64,000 bases of DNA from Thiomicrorhabdus chilensis DSM 12352 (GTDB taxonomy: Bacteria > Pseudomonadota > Gammaproteobacteria > Thiomicrospirales > Thiomicrospiraceae). A program made the position numbers and the translations under genes. The stretch lies in contig NZ_KI519609.1 in NCBI RefSeq assembly GCF_000483485.1, positions 1,579,460 to 1,643,459 of the forward strand. The letters are read 5' to 3'. Positions 48,858-59,039 of this stretch are shown here, piece after piece (the stretch's first letter is position 1; each line of letters opens with the position of its first letter). Under the pieces are notes generated by a model. That model did not search any database and was not told where the DNA came from. It saw only the letters and a program-made list of their open reading frames with translations.

Positions 48858-51800
48858 TTATTTGAGGGTTTCTATAGAATGTAGCAAAGCGTTTTTCTTC
48901 TCAATAAGAATTTTAATATCTTGAAAGTTATTAAGGGATTCATAGCTCAAAATCAGTCTATCTAAACGCTCTAAATACACATTTTCCCAGCGCTTAGGAT
49001 TTTGTTCATACAACTTCTCCGTTACTAGCACCGCTTCCTGATAATATTCAGATGCCTGCTCATTTTCCATCAATCCTTCCTGATATGACACCTTATAGAT
49101 AGCTGCAAGATAATCTAACCAACCAGCATACTCCCCACCCCAACGCTGAGGATCACTTTCAAACAACTCATTCATAATTGCAATTGCTTGACCAAAAGTT
49201 TCTACTCCCTTCTCAAATCGACCTGGAGTCGTCAAATAAGCCAGAGCCAAGTTAGCAAGACGATCAGAATAATGCTCTTTCCAACGAGCAGGGTCTTGTT
49301 CATACCCCCTTTTTACAATCTCCAGTGCATACTCTAACATCATAACACTTTGATTTTCTTCTAAATTATTCCTTTGATAAGCATCAGATAACTTACCTAA
49401 TAGCAAAGAATATTCCTCCGTCCAACGTATAGGTTCCTGTTCATACACACCTTTTATAATTCTTAGCGCTTGTTCAAGAAACTGGATCTCCTTATCCTGT
49501 TGAACCGAAGCACTAATTGTTAAACAGCCAACATACTCTTTAGTCCAACGAACAGAGTCGTTCTGATACAATTTCTCCGTAATTTTTAACGCTTTCTTGA
49601 TGTACTGAACAACCTGTTCTGACAAATGATTCTGAAGCATGTGATGAATAGCTAAACGCATTAATCTATCAGCATACATCGATTCCCAGCCTTTCTGATC
49701 CTTCGTATACAATAGCTCAACGACTTGTAAGGATTTATCAGCAAGGCTTATCGCTTGCTTACCCAAATTATGATGTGAATAGATCGCAGCGAGATTCGCT
49801 AGCCCATCAGAATATCCTCGTCCCCAGTACTTCGGATCTTCTTGATACAAGAATTCAGAAACTTTCAAAGCTTGCTCTGCATACTTCATCTGCTGATCTT
49901 TTAGCTTCTTATATCCATAAAATACGGACATTTGAATTAACAGCGTGATATAAACCTTTCCCCAAAGCATTTGGTTCGATTCATACAACTCCTGTACAAC
50001 TGTTTGTACTTGCTTAAAAATCTTATATGCTTGTTCTGACTGGTTTAGATTAAGATAAGCCGCACCAAGTTCAATTGATATTTCGACATAGTGCTCGGTA
50101 TAACACACCGAATCAGAATCAGATTCATATAACACAAGTGCAATCGCCTGCGCTTGCTCTTCAAAATCCACCAACTGTTCTAAGCGGTTTTGATCTCCAC
50201 AAAGGATAGCAAGCTGATACAACAGTTTGCTATAAACATAAGGAGCTTCATTACATATTTGTTTATTTGCCTTTGATTCAACTTCACATTTAACCACTTC
50301 GAGTAACTCAAGGGCCTTCAAAGCATAGTTTTCATTTCGTAACGCTTTCGCAACGTGAAGAGCGTTATTAATATAGTCAACAGCCCAGATTTCTGGCTCT
50401 TTACCGAATCCCCATTCAGCAATATTAAATAGGGCTTGAGCCTTGCTAAAATCATCAAATAAGGGACAAAGTTCTTCATCTTTCAATGCCTGCTCAACCG
50501 TATCATATACTTGCTCAGCCAATTTACTAATAGCTTTTTGATTCCCCTCTAACAAACGATAAAGCGTATTTTCAAGCTGCTGCTTTAGAAATACATCGAA
50601 CAAGTTATGACGGTATTCAAAACCATCTACACGTTTTTGTAAACGTCTTAATATCTCGTAAGATTCCTCTAGCACCTCATAATCTTGCTCACGCAGACAG
50701 ATCCCCGGCTGCGCTTTCAACAAAGTAATCAAAGCAGTCAATTCAGGAATCTCTTCTAGCTTTAACTCAGTTAGTTTGGTCACAAGATGGTTAATAAGTT
50801 TCGAGCTGAATGGGCTGCCTAACAAGCTTGAAAATAGCAAGCTAAACAGAGCGGCATCACCATACTCATTGAAATACTGTTTAATGAGCTCTAAACGCTC
50901 TTCCATAATCGCATAGGACGCTAAGTTAAAATGCTGTTTTCCATCCTTGATAACATCTATTTGATAAGAGCTTTGGTATGCTTCTTTTAATGCAAAAAAC
51001 GTCATGTCGATTACATTGAGCAATTGCGTGCTTGATAAATCAATTCGTGCTTGAATTGGATTCTCACTGACACGCATGAAAACTGGCTGAAGCCCTTGAA
51101 TTTGAGCATTACCTCTTTTGAAAAATTTTGGATCTCCCAAAACGTTAAGCGTTTCTATGGCAAATAGGGTTACGACCTCTTTCTCATCGGCTTTGCCTTC
51201 TTGAAGATGCTGGATAACACTTTGAGCAATTGATTCAACCTTTTTCTGTATTTGACCTTGCTCTGTTTCATTTGAATGAGGAACTATACTGGTGTGAATC
51301 AATTCGGCCAGTGTCGACTTATTCATCCCCTTTAAACCTTTCTCAGGGATTAGCTCTGTAGCAATATTATATCGGTTAACTAGATATGTCTGATATCCTG
51401 ATAAAGTATCCACACCAAGCGGCAAGTGCTTTTTTTTCAATTTCTGATTAAGATTGCAACCCTGACATGAAATACCAAGCAAAGATAAAAGGCTTATGGT
51501 GTAAAAATGCTCAATTGAACTTTGAGCTTCTCGAGCCAACAATTTTAACTTTGTCACACTGTCTGAACCTCGCGCCGTGACTAGGAACTCAATCGAATAT
51601 TTTGGCATGAGATGATTCAGGATAAATTCTGCCACTGATTCATCAATCCATTGCAGGTCATCGATATACAACAGCAACGGTAGTTTTTTACCTGCGATTT
51701 TTTCCGACAACATTGAAAGCGCATCAATACTACTCATCAAACGTGAGAATAGCAGCGTGGATTTATATCCAGTTGTAGAGCCTCTTTGGCTTACTTTCTC

Positions 51801-53492
51801 AGCATTCAGACTTTCACTAATATATCGAGCCATTTCTGGAAGCTGAATCTTATCATTGTCTAGTTCAACAATATTTTTGAGTGTTCTATAACCCGTTAAG
51901 GCAATTAAAACATTCTTTGATCGCTTACCAATCCCCTCGTATTGCTGTTTTTTGAGTGCATCAGAAATATCTTTCCAAGTTGCATCAATACCTGTTTTGA
52001 TATCATCAAAAATTCGCCCTGAAAATCCCTGATGAACGGCCGCATAAGACTCTAGACGATGCGTTTCACTGACAATGGATTCAATCAATGAATCCAATCC
52101 CGTGGTAGCTGAACTCAATGTAGGGCTATTGAAAACCTGTAAACTCACCTGAGATTCGTTCAGGTGAAGCAAAGCCTCAAGCTTTTCTTGTTCTTTTTCA
52201 CTAAGCTGTTTTAATTGATTTGTTTGGGTTCTTGCCTGCAAAAATCGACGAGCTAAAGCACTTTTTCCTGTTCCCGGCTCGCCTTTTATAAGGCTAATAT
52301 GTAATGTATTACACGCTACGTTATTACCATATTGTTTAACATCTTTCTTATCATCATTAAGCACGCCAACGTTTTGCAAAATCTTTTCATGCTTTGAACG
52401 TAAACATAAAAGCTCCTCCTTTCTACCTACAAAGGCGTGTCGATTGATAAATGGCTTGGGTATATCTGAATCTAAACGTTCTAGTAACTCATAACGCTGA
52501 CAAAAGCGACGAAATCCGATTAACGATTTCTGCCTGCTCTGATTGATGGGATCTTCAAATTTTGAATTCAGTTGATATTGAGGATTGCTATAAAGCAATA
52601 CAAAGCTAATACCTGAATGAATACTTTCCGCTCCATTCTCCCATTTTTGGTATTTTAATTCTTTACTCAGGGCTGCAATTAGCATAAGCATCCGGAAAGA
52701 AATTTCATCTAATGAATATGGGTCATCAATAACAATGATTTTAGGCACCCTCAACCCTATAGCCATCATCATAGCTAACAATGCATTGGTCGCTTCGTTC
52801 GCATTGTTAGCATTTTTAATTTTTTCAAGTATCTGATTCAATGATTGTCTGGCAAGGTCTGCTAAATAAAGCTCAGCGCTTGAACGCCAAGTATCATTAA
52901 TATAAGAACCTGATGTGTCAACAATATCTTCAATACTATTTTCAATTTGGTTTGTCACCGCGTTGTGTATCTCTTCAACACCGCGTTCTTTGAGCCAATG
53001 ACTGACTCCAAACATTACCTGATTTAGATTTAGGCTAGCTCCAATTTCTTCAATCAACTCCCCAGCACTACCAATTAAGTCATTAGCCTGTTCATAAACT
53101 GATTCAAGTCCACTCGCAACATAATCTGCAGCAGCTCCAGCACCAAATTTTGAAATGGTAAATGCAGCTGCCTTAAAAAACTGTGAACGAGTCAAACGTT
53201 GTTTGATACTAGCTTCTAGGTGATCATAAAGTAAATCGAATAAAGTTTTTCCTTTGGATAATAACAAGACATTGGTGAAATCACCATCTAAGCGTTTACT
53301 ATCTTGATCAAAGCCATAAACTGAGCTGGCAACCCCTGCAATTGCCACTGAAATTTCTGTCTTTTTGAAATGTGTCTCATCTTCATTCTGAAGCTTTGTA
53401 ACATCCGAAGAGTTTATTTCAATAAACAGTGGAGTTTTAAGTGAATCAACCAGATCAGACTTGAAATTATCAACTAATAATTTTGATTTCAT
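48858..53492 (-). CDS. STAND-type NTPase with C-terminal TPR repeats (NLR-like)
   Basis: The 1544-residue protein has an N-terminal unknown region (1-340) with a lone Walker-B-like segment (VPKIIVIDDPYS, about 249-260), then an AAA_16/STAND module: FVGRKEEL at 354-361, Walker A GEPGTGKS at 404-411, Walker B LLLYIDDLQWID at 606-615. A helical region follows, then about nine TPR-like repeats (about 1090-1530) with the shared core LYxxDPxRWxxxYxxxLxxLAxxY. This is the layout of STAND proteins that sense a ligand with repeats and switch on an effector, as in Avs-type phage defence. The N-terminus matches no effector I know. It is downstream of a TPR-like gene on the same strand. Confidence 0.8.
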   Translation of the reverse strand: MKSKLLVDNFKSDLVDSLKTPLFIEINSSDVTKLQNEDETHFKKTEISVAIAGVASSVYGFDQDSKRLDGDFTNVLLLSKGKTLFDLLYDHLEASIKQRLTRSQFFKAAAFTISKFGAGAAADYVASGLESVYEQANDLIGSAGELIEEIGASLNLNQVMFGVSHWLKERGVEEIHNAVTNQIENSIEDIVDTSGSYINDTWRSSAELYLADLARQSLNQILEKIKNANNANEATNALLAMMMAIGLRVPKIIVIDDPYSLDEISFRMLMLIAALSKELKYQKWENGAESIHSGISFVLLYSNPQYQLNSKFEDPINQSRQKSLIGFRRFCQRYELLERLDSDIPKPFINRHAFVGRKEELLCLRSKHEKILQNVGVLNDDKKDVKQYGNNVACNTLHISLIKGEPGTGKSALARRFLQARTQTNQLKQLSEKEQEKLEALLHLNESQVSLQVFNSPTLSSATTGLDSLIESIVSETHRLESYAAVHQGFSGRIFDDIKTGIDATWKDISDALKKQQYEGIGKRSKNVLIALTGYRTLKNIVELDNDKIQLPEMARYISESLNAEKVSQRGSTTGYKSTLLFSRLMSSIDALSMLSEKIAGKKLPLLLYIDDLQWIDESVAEFILNHLMPKYSIEFLVTARGSDSVTKLKLLAREAQSSIEHFYTISLLSLLGISCQGCNLNQKLKKKHLPLGVDTLSGYQTYLVNRYNIATELIPEKGLKGMNKSTLAELIHTSIVPHSNETEQGQIQKKVESIAQSVIQHLQEGKADEKEVVTLFAIETLNVLGDPKFFKRGNAQIQGLQPVFMRVSENPIQARIDLSSTQLLNVIDMTFFALKEAYQSSYQIDVIKDGKQHFNLASYAIMEERLELIKQYFNEYGDAALFSLLFSSLLGSPFSSKLINHLVTKLTELKLEEIPELTALITLLKAQPGICLREQDYEVLEESYEILRRLQKRVDGFEYRHNLFDVFLKQQLENTLYRLLEGNQKAISKLAEQVYDTVEQALKDEELCPLFDDFSKAQALFNIAEWGFGKEPEIWAVDYINNALHVAKALRNENYALKALELLEVVKCEVESKANKQICNEAPYVYSKLLYQLAILCGDQNRLEQLVDFEEQAQAIALVLYESDSDSVCYTEHYVEISIELGAAYLNLNQSEQAYKIFKQVQTVVQELYESNQMLWGKVYITLLIQMSVFYGYKKLKDQQMKYAEQALKVSEFLYQEDPKYWGRGYSDGLANLAAIYSHHNLGKQAISLADKSLQVVELLYTKDQKGWESMYADRLMRLAIHHMLQNHLSEQVVQYIKKALKITEKLYQNDSVRWTKEYVGCLTISASVQQDKEIQFLEQALRIIKGVYEQEPIRWTEEYSLLLGKLSDAYQRNNLEENQSVMMLEYALEIVKRGYEQDPARWKEHYSDRLANLALAYLTTPGRFEKGVETFGQAIAIMNELFESDPQRWGGEYAGWLDYLAAIYKVSYQEGLMENEQASEYYQEAVLVTEKLYEQNPKRWENVYLERLDRLILSYESLNNFQDIKILIEKKNALLHSIETLK

Positions 53493-53677
53493 GATTGAAT
53501 TTTATCCTTTAGTTAAGCCTTTATTTAATCGGTAACCTTTAATGCTGGGGAAAACCCTTTTCTGAGGAACGCGGTGTTCTTCACGAAAGTCGTTAAATGT
53601 TGATGAGATAAATAAACGGAAGGTTTTATTTTTAAGCACTAGTTAATTCCTAAATTGATTAGCCTTGGTTGAAAGCA

Positions 53678-54523
53678 TTAAACACCCAAAAGATCATCTG
53701 TAATAAAAAGCTTTTTAAAAATCACAAAACGCTCTAACGCTAATGGAGATCCACCTTTAATTATTGAATTCCACCTGATCTCTGCGGGTTCAGAACGCAA
53801 TTTATTGATTTGCTCGACGTAATTCTCTTCTCCCAAACGGGATTTAAAATGCTTGATATAGGGTTTAACCTGAGCACTTAGGGCTTGTTCAATATCCACC
53901 ACTTCTGACTTAACACCACTTTGATAAAAGCTGATAAATGCCTCAGTAAATTCAGACAGTTCTTTGAATTGCTTTGGTTTAAGAGCTGTAAAATATTTTT
54001 GATACTGGCTAAACGCGCGATTAAATAGCCCCGCTTCCATATAAAGACAGGCAAAATGGGTCAGCGCATTAAAATAGATCCTGGACTGTTCTGCAGGCAC
54101 CTGATCTTTGAAAACCTCGGCCTTATCCATATGCCGCTCATACAGCTCAATGATTCGGCATGGCTTTTTATCTGAGCCATTCAAGTCAATAAGATGCTCT
54201 AAAACTTTATAAAAACTTTCTGGATTACCTAAATCAGAAGCCAAAATTTCTAAACATGTGTCAAGACGATCATATTTTTCAAAATCATCTAAATTGTTAT
54301 CAGGATCTAATGAGGTTTCCAACAAAGAAAGACAGTATTTGATTGCCCACTTTTCAGGTAACTGCTGATAAAGCAACTCCAAAACAATTAATTTGTTCTC
54401 GACCAAATCGTTAACAGCTTCGCTATCTTCTATTTTTTTTAGCTCAGCAATTTTCTTCGACAATATCAGGTAACTGTCTTCATTACGCTCATAATCAGTT
54501 TGATTTACTACATCTTCTGCCAC
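53678..54523 (-). CDS. TPR-like helical protein
   Basis: The 281-residue, all-helical, acidic protein has no signal or membrane helix. Segments such as LYQQLPEKWAIKYCLSLLETS and AGLFNRAFSQYQKYFTAL resemble the repeat core of the neighbouring STAND protein (LY..dP.rW...Y), so the two may be related or interact. Translation begins at GTG with AGGG 7 nt ahead. It is the first gene of a leftward pair with the STAND gene (185-bp gap) and is divergent from the Clp-FtsH fusion gene set. Confidence 0.65.
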   Translation of the reverse strand: MAEDVVNQTDYERNEDSYLILSKKIAELKKIEDSEAVNDLVENKLIVLELLYQQLPEKWAIKYCLSLLETSLDPDNNLDDFEKYDRLDTCLEILASDLGNPESFYKVLEHLIDLNGSDKKPCRIIELYERHMDKAEVFKDQVPAEQSRIYFNALTHFACLYMEAGLFNRAFSQYQKYFTALKPKQFKELSEFTEAFISFYQSGVKSEVVDIEQALSAQVKPYIKHFKSRLGEENYVEQINKLRSEPAEIRWNSIIKGGSPLALERFVIFKKLFITDDLLGV

Positions 54524-54744
54524 TTAATTACCCTAACTGAAACGCCAACCCGCTCTTTCAACTTCGCCTATGCAAATAATGTTGAAAAGCACTACATCTT
54601 TCCTAACCGCGTAAAAAATAAACTCTTTGGGATGACGACCAAAAAACCTTTATTTTTAAAATAAACTAGATTAAACTCCATGTTAAGCATAATCTCAAGC
54701 AGTTTTTACTTATTAACCAATTAATAATAACTAGGAAGTACCGA

Positions 54745-54969
54745 ATGAAGACTTACATCTTATTTATTCTATTGCAGTCCGGGAATATGCACTCCATGGA
54801 GTTTGCCACCTATAATGACTGCGCCACGGCTCAATCCCAATTGCAAACAGTGATTGAAAAACAACAGGGTCACGCCCAATGTTTATTGAAAGGCTCAGTT
54901 GTCTCAGACAGTTTAGACAAAACCAAACAGGCATTGGCTGACTGGCTAACCCAACAATCCGACAAATAA
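54745..54969 (+). CDS. Small hypothetical protein, likely exported or membrane-associated
   Basis: The 74-residue protein has a short hydrophobic N-terminus (MKTYILFILLQSG) and a helical remainder with two cysteines (positions about 26 and 46). AGGAAG lies 8 nt before the ATG. It ends 39 bp before the Clp-FtsH fusion gene, so it probably begins that operon. Function unknown. Confidence 0.6.
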   Translation: MKTYILFILLQSGNMHSMEFATYNDCATAQSQLQTVIEKQQGHAQCLLKGSVVSDSLDKTKQALADWLTQQSDK

Positions 54970-55008
54970 TCACCATCGTACATCTACGTTAAAAACTGGC
55001 AGATAAAA

Positions 55009-57831
55009 ATGAAAACACTGTTATTAACCGCTAAATTCATGGCTTTACAAGAACAATCCGATAAAGTTTACTTGGTTCACCTTAAAGCCGCGTTTTATTG
55101 CTTAGAACCAATAAAATCAATCAGCGCCAAAACTAAAAAGCAGGTTCAAATAATAACGGAAGCCATGCAAAAACTGGATGTACACCATGATAAGCTTTAC
55201 CAAAACTATGCCAAAAAACTCAGTAACAAGACGCTCAGTCAAATGGCTACTAAAGACATTGTTTTATTTGCCGAAGAAACCAAAAACTTTATTAAGGATG
55301 AGCTTCTGAGCCAGAACATAGAGTTGGATTCTGATAAAGCCGAAAAATTATTCCAACTCAAAACATTCTCACAAAGCTATACCTCTTTATTTCAAGAGTT
55401 TGAAATTATTAAAGAGAAATTATCTAATGATGTATTTGGCCAAGACCAAGCCATTGAAGATTTAACCGACCTTCTCGTTAAAAGTAGTTGGAATGAGAAC
55501 GAGAGCCAACCTAAAGGTATCTTTCTATTTTTAGGCCCTCCAGCCACAGGCAAAACATTCCTTGCCGAACGTTTCGCTTATTACAATAAACCTGATTACG
55601 AATATAAATATTTTGATATGACCCAGTTCACTAATGCAAACGAAGCATTTGGCTTATTTGGTGGTCGAGAAGGCTATTCGGATGCGACCTCTGGTGAACT
55701 TACCCAATTTGTCAAAAAACACCCTAAATCAATTATTCTGTTTGATGAGTTTGAAAAAGCCCATACTCAAGTTTTGTTAGGTTTGCTTAAATTGCTTTCT
55801 TCTGGCTTTGTAAAAGATGAACACACTCACGAAGAAATAGACTGTAGAGATTGTATTATCATATTTACCTCTAATCTTGGTAAGTCCATCTATAGCAATG
55901 CAAGCTACCTCAATTTATTAAAAAACTCCCCGCAACAGGCTCGTGCCAGCATTATTGCTAATATCGCGAAAGAGACCAAAATTGAACGCGATGCAGTCGT
56001 ATCCGCCATTCCAGCCCCACTACTTTCTCGCCTTTCACAAGGTGGCGTTCTACTGTTTAATAAACTGGAATTTAACCACTTAATAAAGATTACAAAAAAA
56101 CAATTAACGAAAGATCAAAAACTATTTAGTAAGAAAACAGGTCTTGATATCACTCTGCCTAAAAAGCACATCAATGAGTTACTGACACTTAGCTTTGCGC
56201 CAATGTTTGACATTCGAGAAATTAAATCTCATGTCGGCTCGTTAATTATTGACCCTATTACCGATTTGCTAAGAACGCAAACAGAAGCCTCTGTTCAAAA
56301 AATAGAATGCAAACTTAGCTCTGCAGCGTCTAAAAAACTAGCGCAATTTGATTTTGACCAGCTACATAGAACATTGGCAATAAAAAACCAAACGCTCAAC
56401 TTTACTATCGACCTAAAAATTATTGATGACACTTTGGTTTTAACTCTAGACAATCTAGAAGAAAAACAGATTGTCTTAAGTGATGATATTGGTTCTAGCG
56501 GTGGCATTACCGTTGATATTCCAAACATCAAATTTAGTGATATTGCCGGTCATGAATTTATTAAAGAGCGATTGCAAGAGACGTTATCTTTACTCAAGAA
56601 TCGCACTCAAATTAAAGCTCTTGGCGTTACCCCTCCTAATGGTATGTTGTTGTACGGACCACCAGGCACAGGAAAAACCATGTTGGCTAAAGCCTTTTCC
56701 AATGAGGCTGGCTTGCCGTTTATTGCTTGTTCAGGCCATGACTTATTGTCAGAAAAATTCATTAACGACCTGTTTCAGCGTGCCAGGGACTATGCGCCTA
56801 GCATAATCTTTATTGATGAAATTGATGCCTTGCCAAAACGCGGCAGCGCCGGTGCTCTGGCCGATGCCCTGTTAAATAAGCTTCTGACTGAAATTGATGG
56901 CTTTCATAACAGCGAACAAGAGATTTTTATTATCGGTGCCACCAACCTTAAAGAAAAACTCGATTCAGCTCTAATTCGCTCTGGTCGTATCGACTTGCAC
57001 TTTAAGGTACCGCACCTCGATAAAGCCGCTCGCCAGTGGTTTATCGAAAAACAACTCAAACACGAACTTTATTCTCATGATATGGATATTGACCAGTTAC
57101 TTCTTGTCACGGCTGGTTTAAGTGGTGCTGATTTGCTAAAGGTTCACCGAGAATCTGTCTTACGTGCAATGCGCAACAACCTATCGGAAATCAACCAAGA
57201 ACTCTTGATTGAAGAAATCAATATTTTAAAATACGGCGCGAAGCGTAGCCGAAAAAGCTGTGAAGAATTATTACAAGAAACCGCTTACCATGAAGCTGCG
57301 CATGCGGTTATTTCAAAAGCCCTTCTTCCCGAAAGAGGTATTGAACAAATTACAGTAGTCGCTCATGAAAACACCTTGGGAATGGTTGCTTACAACAGAG
57401 AGCAAGAACTTGATCACACCAAAGATTTTTTATTTTCTTTAACCTGTATTGCGTTGGCAGGCCGTGCCGCCCAAGTCAAACAATTTGGCGCTAAAGGACT
57501 TGATACCGGAGCCAGTAGCGATCTCAAACAAGCCATGCACTATGCCTGGTTAGCAACCGTTAATTACGGCATGGATGAGAACAGCTACAACATGGATTTG
57601 GCGAGTTTACAAGAAATCTCACAATTACAGCTATTTCAACCGCGCATAGAACAACTAATCCAAAATTGGATTGAAGCAGCAAACAATGCCATAGACGAGC
57701 TTATCGAGAAACACTGGCAACAGATTGAAGCGGTCGCCAATGAGCTGCTTAATAAAGAGATATTAAGTGAAAAAGACTTATGCCATATAATGGAGTCTCA
57801 AACACAACAAACAGCCAAACAGACTAAGTGA
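55009..57831 (+). CDS. Double AAA+ protease: Clp-type AAA module fused to soluble FtsH-type AAA/M41 peptidase
   Basis: A 940-residue protein with four parts: an N-terminal helical region (1-140); a ClpA/ClpB-type AAA_2 module (VFGQDQAIEDL at 142-152, Walker A GPPATGKT 176-183, Walker B IILFDEFE 242-249); a beta-rich linker (about 420-500); and an FtsH-like AAA+ domain (FSDIAGHEFIKERL, Walker A GPPGTGKT 550-557, Walker B SIIFIDEIDAL 598-608, SRH GATNLKEKLDSALIRSGRID). It ends with an M41 peptidase carrying HEAAH (761-765) and the third zinc ligand Asp838 in GASSDLKQA. No membrane helix is present, unlike FtsH, so it should be cytosolic. The FtsH pore loop is altered (SGHDLLSEKFIND). All catalytic residues look intact. 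I know no family with this architecture. Confidence 0.9.
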   Translation: MKTLLLTAKFMALQEQSDKVYLVHLKAAFYCLEPIKSISAKTKKQVQIITEAMQKLDVHHDKLYQNYAKKLSNKTLSQMATKDIVLFAEETKNFIKDELLSQNIELDSDKAEKLFQLKTFSQSYTSLFQEFEIIKEKLSNDVFGQDQAIEDLTDLLVKSSWNENESQPKGIFLFLGPPATGKTFLAERFAYYNKPDYEYKYFDMTQFTNANEAFGLFGGREGYSDATSGELTQFVKKHPKSIILFDEFEKAHTQVLLGLLKLLSSGFVKDEHTHEEIDCRDCIIIFTSNLGKSIYSNASYLNLLKNSPQQARASIIANIAKETKIERDAVVSAIPAPLLSRLSQGGVLLFNKLEFNHLIKITKKQLTKDQKLFSKKTGLDITLPKKHINELLTLSFAPMFDIREIKSHVGSLIIDPITDLLRTQTEASVQKIECKLSSAASKKLAQFDFDQLHRTLAIKNQTLNFTIDLKIIDDTLVLTLDNLEEKQIVLSDDIGSSGGITVDIPNIKFSDIAGHEFIKERLQETLSLLKNRTQIKALGVTPPNGMLLYGPPGTGKTMLAKAFSNEAGLPFIACSGHDLLSEKFINDLFQRARDYAPSIIFIDEIDALPKRGSAGALADALLNKLLTEIDGFHNSEQEIFIIGATNLKEKLDSALIRSGRIDLHFKVPHLDKAARQWFIEKQLKHELYSHDMDIDQLLLVTAGLSGADLLKVHRESVLRAMRNNLSEINQELLIEEINILKYGAKRSRKSCEELLQETAYHEAAHAVISKALLPERGIEQITVVAHENTLGMVAYNREQELDHTKDFLFSLTCIALAGRAAQVKQFGAKGLDTGASSDLKQAMHYAWLATVNYGMDENSYNMDLASLQEISQLQLFQPRIEQLIQNWIEAANNAIDELIEKHWQQIEAVANELLNKEILSEKDLCHIMESQTQQTAKQTK

Positions 57832-57839
57832 GGTTGAAC

Positions 57840-58067
57840 ATGTCTACCAATAGAGAACGATTCTTACGCTTATCCGAAGCTCGATTAGAAAAGACCATCA
57901 AACAAATTGAGCTTATAGGCAATCTGTCCGATAAAACCAATTACAGCTATCATCCAGATGAAGTTGATGATCTTTTTGCGCAAATTGATGATGCTTTAAA
58001 ACAGGCTAAACAAAAGTTTAAAGACAAGCAAAAAGCCAAAAAACTTAGTATGCCACGAGGCATTTAA
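57840..58067 (+). CDS. Small helical protein
   Basis: The 75-residue basic protein (MSTNRERFLRLSEARLEKTI) has LSEARLEKTIKQIELIGNL, NYSYHPDEVDDLFAQI and a Lys-rich helical tail. The frame is open back into the protease gene, but GAGG before this ATG sets the start. It lies 8 bp past the protease stop and is therefore very likely translated with it: perhaps an adaptor or subunit. Small proteins with this LIGNL...YxxxEVxxxFxxI pattern are frequent in accessory regions; their role is unknown to me. Confidence 0.7.
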   Translation: MSTNRERFLRLSEARLEKTIKQIELIGNLSDKTNYSYHPDEVDDLFAQIDDALKQAKQKFKDKQKAKKLSMPRGI

Positions 58068-58137
58068 TTAAATCGCAACAATTACACTGGATTCAGGCAT
58101 TCTAGATATTAAGCCTTAGAATCATTTTTTGGATTAA

Positions 58138-59028
58138 ATGTTAAATAACAGACTTATTAATATGTCGAAAAAATCAATTATCAAACTCATCACTTTTGCC
58201 GTACTTTTCATTCTTCTTTTATGGTCCGTTGCCTGGGTTTTGGGCTTATTTGGGCTAATGCCAACAGGAGATGCCGACAAACCACTCTCCATTGCATTCA
58301 GTAGCTTTGATGTGCTTTTTGCCGGTCTCGCCTTTGGCGGTATTATCATCACGACCTATATGCAGATCTCTGAACTCGAAGAAAGTAGAGAAGATCACAA
58401 AAAAACGATTGAATCCACTGTGCAAATCGCAAAAACAAATGAAAAGCTCGCACAACGAGCCGATGAAAAGTATGTATTAGATCTTTTTCAAACCTACTGC
58501 AGTGACTACTTTCAAAAGGTCAAAAACGATTCGCAAAAAGTGCTTTTCAGCTGCATTGGCTCTCGCCCATATTGCAATTTTGTCGTAAGCCGTCTTTTTG
58601 CGGCTTACCCATTAGACTTTCCTGATCAAAGCCTCCCTAAATTAAGACAAATACAAGGACTCAACGAACAACAAGCTAATGATGAAAAAATTAAACAGAT
58701 TGACCAGCGTTGTCGTTACAAATTTGATGAACTTATCAACTTTTTCACCCTGCTCACCAGTGCGGGCAATACCAAAGAAATAATCAGTCGCTGTGATTTT
58801 TCCTATGCTTTTTGGCGCCCTTATTTTTGGATGATTGCCATCGAACAGCATAACCGCTATGAAAACACACCTGAAATGAAACCCTATGTTACAAAACCTT
58901 ATTTTAAAGAAGTGGTTATCAAGCTCGATGAAATCTATGGTTTCACGCCATTAACAAACGATGAAGATGTATGGGACTTTATTAAAAACCACCCGAAAAT
59001 TTCACCGTTTATAGATGAAAACTTTTAA
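58138..59028 (+). CDS. Two-helix membrane protein with large cytosolic domain
   Basis: The 296-residue protein has two membrane helices (about 14-37 and 55-76), a coiled coil (ELEESREDHKKTIESTV, about 80-110) and a helical cytosolic domain. This topology is common in proteins annotated as putative phage abortive-infection factors and in two-helix effectors of other defence systems. An ATG eight codons on is also possible (start of MSKKSIIKL). It follows the small helical gene by 70 bp, with no terminator seen. An effector role is inference. Confidence 0.7.
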   Translation: MLNNRLINMSKKSIIKLITFAVLFILLLWSVAWVLGLFGLMPTGDADKPLSIAFSSFDVLFAGLAFGGIIITTYMQISELEESREDHKKTIESTVQIAKTNEKLAQRADEKYVLDLFQTYCSDYFQKVKNDSQKVLFSCIGSRPYCNFVVSRLFAAYPLDFPDQSLPKLRQIQGLNEQQANDEKIKQIDQRCRYKFDELINFFTLLTSAGNTKEIISRCDFSYAFWRPYFWMIAIEQHNRYENTPEMKPYVTKPYFKEVVIKLDEIYGFTPLTNDEDVWDFIKNHPKISPFIDENF

Positions 59029-59039
59029 AAGCAGCATCA

